NCBI GenBank assembly: GCA_016708765.1
Contig: JADJFD010000004.1
Coordinates: forward strand, 124,001-188,000
DNA length: 64,000 nucleotides
Direction of reading: 5' to 3'
Source: Chitinophagaceae bacterium
Lineage (GTDB): Bacteria; Bacteroidota; Bacteroidia; Chitinophagales; Chitinophagaceae
Below the pieces are notes generated by a model. That model worked only from the letters and a program-made list of their open reading frames with translations. It searched no databases and was not told the origin of the DNA. A program made the translations under genes and the position numbers. This document shows, one piece after another, positions 51,716 to 60,600 of this stretch; within the stretch, counting starts at the first letter, position 1; every line of letters starts with the position of its first letter.

Positions 51716-52313
51716 TTAAAATCTTCTTCTGTTTCCATTGCCAGAACTACTTCGGTTATCACTGGAAGTTCTGTTATTGCCACTACTTCTTTCAACTTGA
51801 CGAGGTTGTTGAGCTGCTGGCCTGCTTTCAGTTCGCTGCTGTGGAGCTTGTCTTTGTTCCATTTGTTGTCTGGGCTGTTGTTGTGGTTGCTGCCGCTCCA
51901 TTTGTCTATCAGGTTGCCTTGCTGTATTATCTCTACGTTCAAACTGCCGAGGCTGTTGCTGCGGTGTAGAACGAGGTTCTTCTTGCTGACGAGGCTGTGT
52001 AGATGGCATCGTTCGTTGCCGCGGTGTCCTCTCCATTTGTTGCGAAGGCTGTCGTTGCGGCCTGTCATTTTCAACTCTTCTTGTATTGGGCTGAGTAGGA
52101 GTACGATCGCTAGGAACACTTCCTCTATCACTCCTCCGGTCAAATCTTCCGTCACTCGAATTATTATTACGAGGAGATGTTGAAGGATTGTTTCTTTCAG
52201 GTTGTCTTGTTACCTGTCTGTTGTTTCTATTATTCGGGCCTTCATTAGTTCTATCAATATTTCTTCTGTCTGGAAGATTATTACCACGGTTATTTATATT
52301 GTCATTTGGTCGT
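51716..52313 (-). pseudogene. Out-of-frame C-terminal tail of the DUF6600 gene
   Basis: The reading frame in the tail, from the C5/G5 run at 52314-52318 down to TAA at 51716, encodes about 198 residues with no stop. It is a disordered chain of Arg, Gln, Asn, Pro and Ser (PNDNINNRGNN, RQPERNN, QRQPSQQ, PRQQMEQ), ending GNGNRRRF. Removing one G from the run joins it exactly to the N-terminal part and gives 451 residues. Overlapping frames here, including one of 147 residues on the same strand, are by-products of the repetitive composition. Confidence 0.7.
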
Positions 52314-53072
52314 CCCCCTGAAATTTGATCTTCCTGGAAGGTTAGATTGTCTGAAGCGTACAGGATTTATTCTACCTGTATATCTTTCAAATTCTACACG
52401 TCTTGGGCCAGACCCGAAACCATAGTTTCCACCGTAGCGATAATTATTAATAATAATATTTGTCTGATTTATTATTGTAACGTTTCTTCCACGGTCTACG
52501 TAGTAACGATTTATGTAAGGAGAAGCGATATGACGTCGCGGAGCAAAGCACCAGAAATTGTTAGGCGGTGAATAGCTACCAATATTAAAATTAACGTTGA
52601 TGTTGATACCCGGTCTTATTGGTGCCCATCCATAATAGTCACCACCATCTCTCCAGGCTACCCATGCAGGCGACCATTCATAACCAGGTACCCAATACCA
52701 TCCATAGTATGGGTCATTATCCCAACGACCATAATGGAACGGAGCCCATCCCCATTCATAATCAGAGACCCACATCCATTCGTAATCATCTGTCCAAACC
52801 CAATGTCCATTGGTGCTGTAGGGTTGAAAATCCTGATCTGCATCAGGCACCCATACATATCCTTGACCGGGATAATCTATCCACTGGCCATGAGGACTGA
52901 GTTCGTCATAAAATGTTTGATAAGAAACATCACGGTTGTTGTCATAATTATTATCATCATAATAATTATTATTGTTGTAATCATCGTTGTACTGTGCAGA
53001 CACATTACTAACGGTGGAACCAATAAGAACCATGAAGCAAGCAATAGCTGTAATTTTCAAGGTGCGTTTCAT
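52302..53072 (-). CDS. Exported DUF6600 protein (3' end frameshifted)
   Basis: A protein with signal peptide (MKRTLKITAIACFMVLIG, cleaved after VSA), 256 residues in this frame, about 451 when repaired. After an Asn/Asp-rich stretch comes the DUF6600 core, a very aromatic region: FYDELSPHGQWIDYPGQGYV, GHWVWTDDYEWMWVSDYEW, PYYGWYWVPGYEW and FAPRRHIAS. It is followed by ERYTGRINPVRFRQSN, the usual closing segment. The chain then hits a TGA after GTTK, but the natural tail continues in the next frame. It is probably periplasmic or outer-membrane associated; function is unknown. ATG 53072 begins the signal peptide, so the reading from 53135 is rejected. Confidence 0.8.
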   Translation of the reverse strand: MKRTLKITAIACFMVLIGSTVSNVSAQYNDDYNNNNYYDDNNYDNNRDVSYQTFYDELSPHGQWIDYPGQGYVWVPDADQDFQPYSTNGHWVWTDDYEWMWVSDYEWGWAPFHYGRWDNDPYYGWYWVPGYEWSPAWVAWRDGGDYYGWAPIRPGININVNFNIGSYSPPNNFWCFAPRRHIASPYINRYYVDRGRNVTIINQTNIIINNYRYGGNYGFGSGPRRVEFERYTGRINPVRFRQSNLPGRSNFRGTTK

Positions 53073-53225
53073 GTTAAATGTTTTTGTAAAAAATAATGGC
53101 ATACGGAACTGTTTTATTGTTCTTTCTAAATCCATCTTTTTGATGCTATTATTATGCCATTGGTGGTATTACATATCAAGACACAGGCTTTTTAAGAAAA
53201 TATTGTGTTAACTGTTAAAATAAAA

Positions 53226-53254
53226 AATGGGCTGCTCGTAAAGAACAGCCCATT
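53226..53254 (-). terminator. Terminator of the DUF4399 gene
   Basis: AATGGGCTG and CAGCCCATT form a 9-bp stem with an 11-nt loop. On the minus strand it is followed by ATTTTTTATTTT. It lies 27 bp after the stop. Confidence 0.8.
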
Positions 53255-53281
53255 CAATCATGTTAAGCCTCGAAAAATATT

Positions 53282-53788
53282 CTATTTCACATTAACCATA
53301 ATAGATGCCGCTAGCTTGCTTCCATATGAACGGTGCAATCCATCAGCTAATTGCAATGTAAGCTTATGCTTTCCTGGAGTTAGTTTCAATTCATATTCAG
53401 TTTGTGCATTACCAAAATGTATGTTCACAGAATCTTTTGGAACGATTGTACCAATTGCTAATGAATCTGGGCCATCGATAATCAAATGATGGTGACCTGA
53501 TGCTGGTCTTATAAGTCCTGCTGTATCTATTTCCATTGCCTCAACACCCATTTGCAAGGTAAAAGGAGAAGAAATAGTTGCATTGTTTTTCAAATTGCCG
53601 AATACAACTTTGGCTCCTTCAGGAATAGCAGGTATAGGAGGCACATTGCCTGTTGTGGTTGTTGAATGATCCATCGTGCTGTGATCCATTGCCACTGTAT
53701 CTTCTTTTGTTTCCTTATCATCAGCAGAATTATTACAAGAAGCCAGCACTATAAAACATATAGCAGAAAAAAATAATTTCATTTTCAT
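53282..53788 (-). CDS. DUF4399 lipoprotein
   Basis: A 168-residue lipoprotein (lipobox VLASC, Cys18-19). The linker is rich in Asp, Ser, Met and Thr (MDHSTMDHSTTTT). The DUF4399 core shows VVFGNLKNNATISSPFTLQM, ASGHHHLIIDGPD with three successive histidines, and ELKLTPGKHKLTLQLADG plus HRSYG. Proteins of this family are common in marine and soil bacteria, with unknown function. The His-rich motif suggests metal binding (inference). An ATG two codons later is also possible as start. It is divergent from the dienelactone hydrolase gene. Confidence 0.82.
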   Translation of the reverse strand: MKMKLFFSAICFIVLASCNNSADDKETKEDTVAMDHSTMDHSTTTTGNVPPIPAIPEGAKVVFGNLKNNATISSPFTLQMGVEAMEIDTAGLIRPASGHHHLIIDGPDSLAIGTIVPKDSVNIHFGNAQTEYELKLTPGKHKLTLQLADGLHRSYGSKLAASIMVNVK

Positions 53789-53886
53789 TTTTAATAATTT
53801 AGATATTAAAGGTATGAAGAAAAAAGTGTTGTATAATTTACCGCTTATCAATTACCAATAGTATTAACTTTAAATAAATTCCATTT

Positions 53887-54738
53887 ATGGACCAGCAAAT
53901 TATAAACCTTTACGACGAGTACACACATAAGCCATTAAGCAGACATGAGTTTTTAAAAAGGCTTGCCATTCTTGCCGGAGGTACTGCGGCTGCAATGACT
54001 ATTTTGCCATTGCTGGAGGTTAACTACGCAAATGCAGCTACTACCAGTTCGGAAGAACTTTTTACAGAGAGAATTGTCTATACAGGTATTAACGGAGATA
54101 TGCATGCCTATGTCGCTCGACCAAAAGAGAACAAACCTTATGCAACTGTAGTTGTAATCCATGAAAATCGTGGGCTCAATGTACATATAGAAGATGTAAC
54201 AAGAAGAGCTGCAAAAGCTGGTCATCTTGCTATTGCCCCAAATGCCTTGTCCTCACTTGGCGGCACTCCAGAAAATGAAGATGAAGCGAGAACTAAATTC
54301 CAACAACTTAAAGCAGAAGACAGTTTGCAAAATTTTATTAAAGTCTTTGATTACTTAGGTACGAGAAAAGATAGCAATGGCAAGTTTGGCTGTGTTGGAT
54401 TTTGTTGGGGTGGTGCCATGGCAAACAGTCTGGCAGTAAATGTTCCTTCGCTAAAAGCTGCTGTACCTTTTTACGGAAGACAACCTGCTGCTGAGGATGT
54501 ATCTAAAATAAAAGCAGCCATTCAAATGCATTATGGTGGATTGGACGAGAGAGTAAACGCAGGCATTCCAGCCTATGAAGAAGCACTAAAGAAAAATAAT
54601 ATTTCTTATGAAGTACATATTTATGAAGGTGCGAATCATGCTTTTCACAATGATACCGCTCCTACCCGATACAATAAGGATGCAGCAGAATTAGCTTGGC
54701 AACGGACTCTTGATTTTTTTGCCAAACACCTAAAGTAG
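53887..54738 (+). CDS. Dienelactone-hydrolase-family protein
   Basis: A 283-residue alpha/beta hydrolase of the DLH type. The catalytic triad is seen: Cys in GFCWGGAM, Asp in HYGGLDERV and His in EGANHAFHND. The oxyanion region is VVVIHENRGLN. The N-terminus has a degenerate twin-arginine region, SRHEFLKRLAIL, followed by GGTAAAMTILPLLEV, so it may be exported, but the second Arg is His here. Substrate is not known; the family opens lactones and esters. A J-protein gene follows after 13 bp, and the two may be co-transcribed. Confidence 0.88.
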   Translation: MDQQIINLYDEYTHKPLSRHEFLKRLAILAGGTAAAMTILPLLEVNYANAATTSSEELFTERIVYTGINGDMHAYVARPKENKPYATVVVIHENRGLNVHIEDVTRRAAKAGHLAIAPNALSSLGGTPENEDEARTKFQQLKAEDSLQNFIKVFDYLGTRKDSNGKFGCVGFCWGGAMANSLAVNVPSLKAAVPFYGRQPAAEDVSKIKAAIQMHYGGLDERVNAGIPAYEEALKKNNISYEVHIYEGANHAFHNDTAPTRYNKDAAELAWQRTLDFFAKHLK

Positions 54739-54751
54739 TTTTTCTTTGCGT

Positions 54752-55402
54752 ATGCACCTGAAAGATTACTATGCCATACTTGAAATAGAAACTTCAGCAT
54801 CTGCAACTGAAATTAAAAAATCGTTCCGGCGGCTTGCACAACAACTTCATCCTGATAAAAACAAATCAGACCCTTACGCTTCAGCCCAATTCCATGAAAT
54901 AAAAGAGGCCTATGAAGTATTAACTAACCCTTCCAGAAAAGAATACTATTTACAACAACGCTGGTACAACCAAAGCATTGGAAAAAAGAAAAAACAGGAT
55001 GCCATAACACCTGTTACCGTTTTGAAACAATCACTGGAACTTGAAAAATATGTTTCGACACTCGATACATTTAGAATGGATAAAGAAGGCTTAGAGCAGT
55101 ACATACTTGAATTGCTTTCAAATGATACAATCAATAAACTAAAGCATTTTAACGAACCAGACACTAACTCACAAATTGTTCAAATTACATTAAGAACAAT
55201 TAACGCATTACCACCCCGCTATTCCAAAACTGTACTATCTCAACTGCAAGTGTTTGCAGAATTTAATGAGAATTCCCTTAGGCAAATTCAATCTATTGCT
55301 ATAAAAACAAACAAAAAACACCAACGGGAGAAATATTCCCTTCTGATTATAATTGGTATTACAATAATTCTTTGTTTGCTTATCTTTTTGGCTGGTCGTT
55401 AG
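54752..55402 (+). CDS. Tail-anchored J-domain protein
   Basis: A 216-residue protein with an N-terminal J domain (residues 4-65): DYYAILEIETSASATEIKKS, then LHPDKN with the HPD motif that stimulates DnaK. The middle is a helical region without the DnaJ zinc or substrate domains. The last 20 residues are a hydrophobic helix (SLLIIIGITIILCLLIFLAG) ended by Arg, so the J domain is tethered to the inner membrane by its C-terminus. Such co-chaperones recruit DnaK to a membrane site. ATG 54752 is preferred to a TTG at 54746. Confidence 0.85.
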   Translation: MHLKDYYAILEIETSASATEIKKSFRRLAQQLHPDKNKSDPYASAQFHEIKEAYEVLTNPSRKEYYLQQRWYNQSIGKKKKQDAITPVTVLKQSLELEKYVSTLDTFRMDKEGLEQYILELLSNDTINKLKHFNEPDTNSQIVQITLRTINALPPRYSKTVLSQLQVFAEFNENSLRQIQSIAIKTNKKHQREKYSLLIIIGITIILCLLIFLAGR

Positions 55403-55404
55403 GC

Positions 55405-55412
55405 TATCTTTG
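55405..55412 (+). promoter_or_regulatory. -7 promoter box (TATCTTTG) for the ABC-F gene
   Basis: A perfect TAnnTTTG box, 2 bp after the J-protein stop and 4 nt before ATG 55417. The transcript is predicted to be nearly leaderless. Confidence 0.5.
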
Positions 55413-55416
55413 CAAA

Positions 55417-57321
55417 ATGCATTATGTGTCAGTCGAAAATTTATCTAAAAGTTACGGAATTCAACCTCTTTTTTCCAACATCAGTTTTCATATTGAAGAA
55501 GGCGATAAAATTGCCCTTGTAGCAAGAAATGGCACAGGAAAATCTACTTTATTAAAAATTCTGTCCGGGTTAGAAACTGCAGAAAATGGAAAAGTATGGG
55601 TAAACAAAGATGTTGATGTAGTTCTGTTTGAACAAGAACCTGTATTTGATGAAAGCAAATCAATACTTGATAATATTTTCTTTCATAATCATCCCATCAT
55701 CAATGCCATCAAAGAATTTGAAGTGGCCAGCGAGGAACAAGATGTAGATAAACTAAGCGATGCCATCGGAAAAATGGACGATCTCAGTGCCTGGGATTTT
55801 GATACCAAAGTAAAACAGGTATTAGGTAAGTTGAATATACATCATCTTAATCAACCAGTGGGTACACTAAGCGGTGGACAGCGAAAAAGAGTAGCACTTG
55901 CAAAAACGCTGATTGATATTGGGTTTGAACATAAGCATGTATTACTAATAATGGATGAACCGACCAATCACCTTGATGTGGAAATGGTGGAATGGTTGGA
56001 GCATTATCTGGATAAGGAAAATGTAACACTGCTTCTAGTAACCCACGACAGGTATTTTTTAGACGCAGTATGCGATGAGATATGGGAAATGGAAGGCAGT
56101 AATCTTTATACACATAAAGGAGATTATCAGAATTACCTGGAGAAAAAGGCTGCAAGAATAGAAAGCGAAGCATCCAGTATTGATAAAGCAAAAAATTTAT
56201 ATAGAAAAGAACTCGAATGGATGCGAAAGCAACCCAAAGCAAGAACTACAAAAAGTAAAAGCCGTCAGGATAATTTTTATGTAGTGGAGAAAAAAGCCAA
56301 AGAGCAACTTGTGGATGAACAACTACAATTGGACATGAAGATGAGCCGCCTTGGTGGAAAAATAGTTGAACTTAAAAAAGTATATAAAAGCTACGGCGAA
56401 AAAGTTTTATTAAAAGGCTTTGACTATACTTTTAAAAAAGGTGAAAGAATTGGTATTGTAGGAAAGAACGGTGCGGGCAAATCTACTTTTATAAACATAC
56501 TGCAGGGATTAGATAAACCAGACAGCGGTAAAATAAATATAGGCGACACTGTCATATTCGGAAATTATTCGCAAACAGGGCTTGAAGTGAAAACCGATAT
56601 GCGGGTTATTGAGTTTGTAAAAAATATTGCAGAGCATTTTCCGTTGGCAAGCGGTGGCACATTAAGTGCAGCACAGTTCCTGCAATTGTTTTTGTTTGAT
56701 CCTGATAAGCAGTATACTTATATCAGCAAATTAAGTGGTGGAGAGAAAAGAAGGCTACACCTACTCTCAATCCTTTTTAGAAATCCAAACTTTTTAATAT
56801 TGGATGAGCCAACGAATGATCTTGACCTTCCTACACTTGGCGTTTTGGAAAATTTCTTAAGCGAATTTCCTGGTTGCCTGTTAATTGTTTCGCATGACCG
56901 TTATTTTATGGACAGATTGGTCGATCACTTATTCGTTTTTGAAGGAGAGGGCATGATAAAAGATTTTCCCGGCAATTATTCTTTGTATAGGGAGTCTATA
57001 GTTAATGGCATATTGCCACCGGAAAGTAAAGGCTCAATCGTTTCTGGTAAAACCGAGAAAAAAGAAGTACCAATAGAATCTGAGCCAAAGAAAAAAGAGG
57101 AAAAAAAACAATTTTCTTTTAAAGAGAAAAGAGAGTTTGAACTTTTAGAAAAAGAAATAGATGACCTTACCAAAGAAAAAAAAATAGTAACGGAAAAACT
57201 TAATAATGGTGACACCCCTTTTGAAGAGTTACAGAAACTATCTGTAAGAATTGGAGAAATTACCCAACATTTAGATGAAAAAGAATTTCGTTGGCTAGAG
57301 TTAAGTGAAATGAAAATCTGA
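55417..57321 (+). CDS. ABC-F family ATPase (Uup-like)
   Basis: A 634-residue cytoplasmic protein with two ABC domains and no membrane part. Domain 1 has ARNGTGKST, the signature LSGGQRKRVALAK, and LLIMDEPTNHLD. The linker (about 245-310) has the basic WMRKQPKARTTKSKSRQ of the ABC-F arm. Domain 2 has GKNGAGKST, LSGGEKRRLHLL and LILDEPTNDLD. A C-terminal coiled coil (about 560-630, FELLEKEIDDLTKEKKIVTE) is like that of Uup. ABC-F proteins act on ribosomes to rescue or tune translation. ATG 55417 follows the promoter box. Confidence 0.93.
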   Translation: MHYVSVENLSKSYGIQPLFSNISFHIEEGDKIALVARNGTGKSTLLKILSGLETAENGKVWVNKDVDVVLFEQEPVFDESKSILDNIFFHNHPIINAIKEFEVASEEQDVDKLSDAIGKMDDLSAWDFDTKVKQVLGKLNIHHLNQPVGTLSGGQRKRVALAKTLIDIGFEHKHVLLIMDEPTNHLDVEMVEWLEHYLDKENVTLLLVTHDRYFLDAVCDEIWEMEGSNLYTHKGDYQNYLEKKAARIESEASSIDKAKNLYRKELEWMRKQPKARTTKSKSRQDNFYVVEKKAKEQLVDEQLQLDMKMSRLGGKIVELKKVYKSYGEKVLLKGFDYTFKKGERIGIVGKNGAGKSTFINILQGLDKPDSGKINIGDTVIFGNYSQTGLEVKTDMRVIEFVKNIAEHFPLASGGTLSAAQFLQLFLFDPDKQYTYISKLSGGEKRRLHLLSILFRNPNFLILDEPTNDLDLPTLGVLENFLSEFPGCLLIVSHDRYFMDRLVDHLFVFEGEGMIKDFPGNYSLYRESIVNGILPPESKGSIVSGKTEKKEVPIESEPKKKEEKKQFSFKEKREFELLEKEIDDLTKEKKIVTEKLNNGDTPFEELQKLSVRIGEITQHLDEKEFRWLELSEMKI

Positions 57322-57408
57322 TTTTCAATGCAAAAATCCATTTGAATTTGATGGCTATATTGCAATAGAATATTATCTTTATCGACACCTTACCGAAACT
57401 TCATTCTA

Positions 57409-57837
57409 ATGCTTAAGACAGTATTATTTATTTTTATTTTGGCTATATCGGTTTCCTCTCCAGCCAGTCTTCATCCTTATAAATCGTTTGCCGAAGAAAA
57501 GAATATTTATATAAATGTTGATGAGATCGGCATCATTTCAATTGGCCGAGATACAGTTTCAAGTGATGAACTGGCAAGGTATATACAAGAAAGGCTATTC
57601 AAAAGCTATATGGGAACAGGGAAAATGTATAGTAAAATAAAACTAACGAAAACAGATGGTCAGGTGCCTGAAATGGTAATGGAAGTTGTACTCACTGAAA
57701 TTAAAACCGGACAACAAAGAGCTTTAACAGAATTATGTCTTCAAAAACATAAAGATTTTTTTGAGAATATATCAGAAAGACAGCAGGCAAAACTCAAAAA
57801 ACAATTTCCTGTTTTATTTCAAACCCATTATTCCTGA
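57409..57837 (+). CDS. Small exported protein, possibly ExbD-like periplasmic domain
   Basis: A 142-residue protein with a signal peptide-like N-terminus (MLKTVLFIFILAISVSSPAS). The centre NIYINVDEIGIISIGRDTVSSDELARYIQERL resembles the periplasmic domain of ExbD/TolR (the i-V-d-G...S-eLa pattern). It is followed by a second half typical of this group (KIKLTKTDGQVPEMVMEVVLTEIK). ExbD normally has one membrane helix and a conserved Asp, and the Asp is not visible here, so it is unlikely to be a working ExbD. Function is open. The DUF481 gene follows 10 bp later. Confidence 0.45.
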   Translation: MLKTVLFIFILAISVSSPASLHPYKSFAEEKNIYINVDEIGIISIGRDTVSSDELARYIQERLFKSYMGTGKMYSKIKLTKTDGQVPEMVMEVVLTEIKTGQQRALTELCLQKHKDFFENISERQQAKLKKQFPVLFQTHYS

Positions 57838-57847
57838 AATAACTTTT

Positions 57848-58606
57848 ATGAAAAAAATTAATCTTATCCTCCTTCTGTCTATTATTTTTTCATCCGCCTC
57901 ATCACAAGTCATAAATGTTGAAAGCTCCAGAATGCAATCTGACACTGTTGGCTGGAAAGGAGGAGTAGGAGCTGCAGTATCATTAACACAAAACACAGAA
58001 AAAATATTTCAGCTAAATCTGGAAGCACAGTTACAATATAAAACCAGCAAAGACAGAGGCATCTGGCTTATTCTGGGTAATCTTGGTTTATTAAAAATCG
58101 GAACCGACAGGTTTGTTTCTGACGACCTTCTTCATCTTCGATACAATAGAAAAGTAAATGAATGGCTTCGCTGGGAAGTGTTTGGCCAGTATCAGAATAA
58201 TATTGTTACACAAATTGATTCCCGTACACTTTTTGGAACAGGTCCAAGGTTCAAACTTTTCAGTTCTCCGAAATTCAGATTATATGCTGCCAGTCTATTT
58301 ATGTACGAAAATGAGAAAGAAAGGACAACTCCTGTTATTAAACACAATGATTTTCGGAACAGCAGTTATGTGTCTTTTACCTGGCTGCCAAGAGATAATA
58401 TAGAAATGATAAGCACTACGTACTTTCAACCTTTGTTGAAAAAATTAAGCGACTTCCGAATTCTTAATCAAATTGCATTTGCTGTAAAGGCTACGCCACA
58501 TTTAGGTCTTGAAGTGAAGTGGAATTATTTACATGATCGTTTTCCGGCTGGCAATGCGCCAAGAACTACTTACATGTTTGCTACAGGGCTACGGTATGAT
58601 TTATAA
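57848..58606 (+). CDS. DUF481 outer-membrane barrel-like protein
   Basis: A 252-residue exported protein with a signal peptide (MKKINLILLLSIIFSSASS). The body matches DUF481/YdiY-like proteins: HLRYNRKVNEWLRWEVFGQYQNN, DSRTLFGTGPRFKLF, LYAASLFMYENEKER and a terminal strand ending GLRYDL. Amphipathic strands suggest a small outer-membrane barrel. Function is unknown. ATG 57848 starts the signal peptide; the frame open further up runs into the previous gene. It ends 3 bp from the convergent gene. Confidence 0.8.
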   Translation: MKKINLILLLSIIFSSASSQVINVESSRMQSDTVGWKGGVGAAVSLTQNTEKIFQLNLEAQLQYKTSKDRGIWLILGNLGLLKIGTDRFVSDDLLHLRYNRKVNEWLRWEVFGQYQNNIVTQIDSRTLFGTGPRFKLFSSPKFRLYAASLFMYENEKERTTPVIKHNDFRNSSYVSFTWLPRDNIEMISTTYFQPLLKKLSDFRILNQIAFAVKATPHLGLEVKWNYLHDRFPAGNAPRTTYMFATGLRYDL

Positions 58607-58609
58607 GCA

Positions 58610-59572
58610 TTATTCAATAAATTTTGAATAGGCTCTGCTTGAATAATATTGATATTTTTTTGAATCAAATTTTGTTCCACATAATACCGAATGAATAAAC
58701 CCATTCAACTCTACTTGTTGTGTATGATAGATTCCTCTGTCTCTGTTTATCTTAAAATAAAACTGAATTCTTTTATTCTGATTCTTATAAATGACAAGAC
58801 TGTCTGTTGTTGATTTTGAGAAATTAAAATCGCTTTGTAAATGCTTCAGAAATAAATGACTGCGATACCATGTGCCGCCAGTAGCCGACACAAATGGTTT
58901 TCCGTTATACAATGCAATGCTGTCATTATATGCAAATACATTTAATGAAGCTCCTTTTACTTCACTAAGCCAATTTTTAAATTTTGAGTAGTAACTGCTA
59001 TCGTATCCATAATCACTATCCAAAAAACTGATCCTTCGTACCGACACCGGAATTTTATCAACACCTTCCAAATAACCCAAGATAAAACTACCACCGCCGC
59101 TATGTCCATTCAGATAAATAACCTTTTTGTAGCCTCTTACAATACCAGTTAATGAATCAACAAGATGTGGTATCAATACTTTGAAATCGGGATGTTTTTG
59201 TTTCCATAATGGCCAGCTCTTATAATCATTCTCGAGATAGATTACAATGAAGTTGCTCTTCTTCACTTGTATTCGAATAAAATCTGTTTGTGCTTTAATG
59301 TGCTGAATGTTATAATGCCAGTCGTCCCCAGATTTCATATACTTACCCATTGTTTGTTCTGTTGTATTGCCATTCGGTAAAGCATAAAAGATTACAACTG
59401 TTTCCTTAGAAGGCAATATTCTATCTGGCTGATCAATAGTTACCTTGATGTCATTATGAATACGAAAAGAATCTATTCCCTTTTGGAGTGATTGTGAACG
59501 AGCCTCTTTAAAGGATAGAACTAAAACCAGCAATATAAAAGATGGGAGAAAACTCAAAAAAAATAATTTCAC
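58610..59572 (-). CDS. Exported protein with serine-hydrolase nucleophile motif
   Basis: A 320-residue protein with signal peptide (MKLFFLSFLPSFILLVLVLS). The strand-turn-helix VIYLNGHSGGGSFILGYL carries the GxSxG (GHSGG) nucleophile elbow of an alpha/beta hydrolase. TVVIFYALPNGN gives the oxyanion strand, and LDSDYGYD with an end segment including H residues (IHSVLCGT) could hold the acid and base. I cannot assign a family. It is the last gene of the minus-strand unit starting with the symporter; 38 bp separate it from GT9. Confidence 0.6.
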   Translation of the reverse strand: MKLFFLSFLPSFILLVLVLSFKEARSQSLQKGIDSFRIHNDIKVTIDQPDRILPSKETVVIFYALPNGNTTEQTMGKYMKSGDDWHYNIQHIKAQTDFIRIQVKKSNFIVIYLENDYKSWPLWKQKHPDFKVLIPHLVDSLTGIVRGYKKVIYLNGHSGGGSFILGYLEGVDKIPVSVRRISFLDSDYGYDSSYYSKFKNWLSEVKGASLNVFAYNDSIALYNGKPFVSATGGTWYRSHLFLKHLQSDFNFSKSTTDSLVIYKNQNKRIQFYFKINRDRGIYHTQQVELNGFIHSVLCGTKFDSKKYQYYSSRAYSKFIE

Positions 59573-59610
59573 TAAAGTTACAGCTATGTTTTAAACCTTT
59601 GATGCAAACA

Positions 59611-60594
59611 CTATACTCTTTGTTTTGCTTTCTTAAGCAAATCTTCCACTTCTATTTTCTCCATGCATTTAAAATGTCCAAGCGGACACTTTTTAAATCC
59701 AATTTTAGAACAAGGCCGACACCAAAGTCTTTTTGTTTCCAACACTACATCTGCAACAGGTGCATCGCCATAATAAGGTGTCATACCAAAAGCTGGAACA
59801 GTATTTCCCCAAAGTGAAATGATTTGTTTTTTAAATGCAGCTGCAATATGCATTAAACCAGTATCATTACTAATTACAAATTTTGCTTTGCGAATAAGAT
59901 CAGCACTTTCATTCAATTTAAATTTTCCGCAGGCATTGTAAATTTTTACGGTATCAGTTGAAGCTATTTCATTTCCTGCGACTGCATCTTCTGGCCCACC
60001 TAATAATATTATAGGATGGTTCATTTGTTCACAAAAGGCCTTCCATTTATGTACTGGCCATTTTTTTGTTCCCAAGGCAGCTCCAATTACACAGGCTATA
60101 TAACCTGCTGCATGAGATGCAGGAATATCATGTCTTTTTGTTTCTTCATCTGGCGAAATAAAATAGTCAAGCCCAGCACCATCATTTTTTACTCCAAGGG
60201 TTTCAACGGTTTTTAAATACCTATCAACAATATGAACTTTAGGAAGAAAGTTAATTTTAAAGGCAGTAAGAAAATATTTCTGAATATTTAATTTATAAAA
60301 AGAAAAAGATTTGACTTTTAATGCCTTCTTTACTCGAAGTGTTCTTGTGTTATGATGAAGATCGATAATGTAATCATATTGTTCTCTTTGCAATTCTTCA
60401 ATCATTAACTCCCAGCTGTGAGCCAGTAAATGTACTTTATCTAAGTATGGGTTATTTGCAACAACAGCATAAAAATTACTCTTCGTTAAAAAATGTACTT
60501 CTGCATCCGGCACCTGTTGTTTAAGACAACGAATAACCGGAGTAGTGAGTACAATATCACCAATGGAAGAAAATCGAATGATTAGAAATTTCAT
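59611..60594 (-). CDS. Glycosyltransferase family 9 (heptosyltransferase-like)
   Basis: A 327-residue GT-B fold protein. KFLIIRFSSIGDIVLTTPV, the diagnostic start, then YDYIIDLHHNTRTL, a Rossmann C-terminal half with ACVIGAALGTKKWP, ILLGGPED and ISNDTGLMHIAAA. The end carries a cysteine-rich segment (WCRPCSKIGFKKCPLGHFKC), common in the family. Such enzymes add heptose or other sugars to the lipopolysaccharide core. It starts 6 bp after the MFS stop, within the tight operon. Confidence 0.9.
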   Translation of the reverse strand: MKFLIIRFSSIGDIVLTTPVIRCLKQQVPDAEVHFLTKSNFYAVVANNPYLDKVHLLAHSWELMIEELQREQYDYIIDLHHNTRTLRVKKALKVKSFSFYKLNIQKYFLTAFKINFLPKVHIVDRYLKTVETLGVKNDGAGLDYFISPDEETKRHDIPASHAAGYIACVIGAALGTKKWPVHKWKAFCEQMNHPIILLGGPEDAVAGNEIASTDTVKIYNACGKFKLNESADLIRKAKFVISNDTGLMHIAAAFKKQIISLWGNTVPAFGMTPYYGDAPVADVVLETKRLWCRPCSKIGFKKCPLGHFKCMEKIEVEDLLKKAKQRV

Positions 60595-60600
60595 TTTTAA

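Noticed and set aside
51712..52155. 147-residue frame on the minus strand
   Set aside because: It overlaps the repaired DUF6600 tail in another frame; the repetitive CAA/CAG-rich composition keeps several frames open.
57409..57837. A functional ExbD with TonB partners
   Set aside because: The membrane-helix Asp is not visible and no ExbB or TonB gene is adjacent.
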